Positions 5,942 through 6,226 of a DNA stretch of 6,226 nucleotides are shown piece by piece. The number at the start of each line of letters is the position of its first letter. Positions within the stretch are counted from its first letter, which is position 1. The notes under the pieces were generated by a model. It ran no database searches. It saw nothing but the letters and a program-made list of their open reading frames with translations, and was not told the origin of the DNA. Origin of the DNA: Methanobacteriota archaeon. Lineage in GTDB: Archaea; Thermoplasmatota; Poseidoniia; Poseidoniales; Poseidoniaceae. A program made the translations under genes and the position numbers. The stretch lies in NCBI GenBank assembly GCA_018645535.1, contig JABGWN010000147.1:1-6226 (forward strand), in the 5' to 3' direction.

Positions 5942-6226
5942 ATGTGCTCTATGCGCCATTTGATCGAACGTGTGTTGGAACTCTCAGAAGAAGAAGTTGT
6001 ACCACAGTTAACTCCTCAGCCTGCGGGCCATGGGACAGATGAAGAACTCCGAACACTCCTTGAATCTCTTCAACCGAGAATTCGAGTCTACGGTGTAGGT
6101 GGAGCTGGTTGTAACGCTGTTGGAAGACTTGAATCGGAAGGACTTTTTGAAAATTCATTCGTAACAGGATATGCAATCAATACAGATGCGCAAGCCTTGC
6201 TCATGTCACCATTAGAAAATAAAATC
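5942..6226 (+). CDS. ftsZ: Cell division protein FtsZ, N-terminal part (continues beyond window)
   Basis: FtsZ is the tubulin-like GTPase that polymerises at mid-cell to form the division ring. The first 95 codons are in the window. Residues 1-45 form an N-terminal extension with an acidic stretch (SEEEVV) and a D-E-E-L helix just before the core, as in archaeal FtsZ proteins. The core starts at R46-I47 with strand IRVYGVGGAGCNAV (47-60), the glycine-rich nucleotide-binding loop. It continues with AINTDAQALL (78-87), the conserved second strand and helix, before LENKI, which precedes the KI-x-LG region of the family. These motifs separate it from CetZ. Whether it is FtsZ1 or FtsZ2 cannot be decided from this fragment. 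The start may be ATG 5942 or ATG 5951 three codons later; MRHLIERVLE from 5951 resembles family N-termini. The gene is cut by the window edge, not broken. Confidence 0.95.
   Translation, partial: MCSMRHLIERVLELSEEEVVPQLTPQPAGHGTDEELRTLLESLQPRIRVYGVGGAGCNAVGRLESEGLFENSFVTGYAINTDAQALLMSPLENKI

Noticed and set aside
1..6226. Mobile elements, CRISPR arrays, toxin-antitoxin or defence genes
   Set aside because: No transposase or integrase motifs, no regularly spaced repeats, no terminal inverted repeats and no defence-type domains were seen. The tRNA gene shows no attachment-site duplication in the window.

Overview
The window comes from an archaeon. It is gene-dense and fairly AT-rich. The markers are a RadA-type recombinase with an N-terminal helix-hairpin-helix domain, an archaeal-style FtsZ N-terminus, an initiator tRNA-Met with the A1-U72 pair, an AK6/Fap7-type nucleotide kinase, a stand-alone Lrp/AsnC effector domain, and short leaders behind TATA-like boxes. 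A euryarchaeon-like FtsZ and RadA, together with a lipobox lipoprotein and a large modular secreted protein, suggest a marine Thermoplasmatota lineage such as Marine Group II (Poseidoniales). That placement is an inference from gene content, not a measured phylogeny.

Layout. Minus strand, read right to left: an AK6-like kinase (2623-2105), a CDP-alcohol phosphatidyltransferase (2062-1346), then a large secreted beta-sandwich repeat protein (1265 to beyond the left edge) with its own TATA-like box. Divergent from the kinase, a 69-bp intergenic region leads to a plus-strand pair: a stand-alone RAM-domain protein (2693-2959) and a TPR-like protein with a Cys/His cluster (2969-3712). The initiator tRNA gene (minus, 3791-3714) converges on the TPR gene with one base between them. 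On the plus strand follow a PKD-domain lipoprotein (3890-4720), radA (4836-5873) and the 5' part of ftsZ (5942 to beyond the right edge).

How the genes fit together. Most are housekeeping functions: translation start (initiator tRNA), nucleotide handling and possibly ribosome maturation (AK6), ether-lipid head-group synthesis (phosphatidyltransferase), homologous recombination (RadA) and cell division (FtsZ). Two are surface proteins. The least explained part is the RAM plus TPR gene pair. No mobile element, CRISPR array or defence system was seen, and no gene-free stretch exceeds 300 bases.
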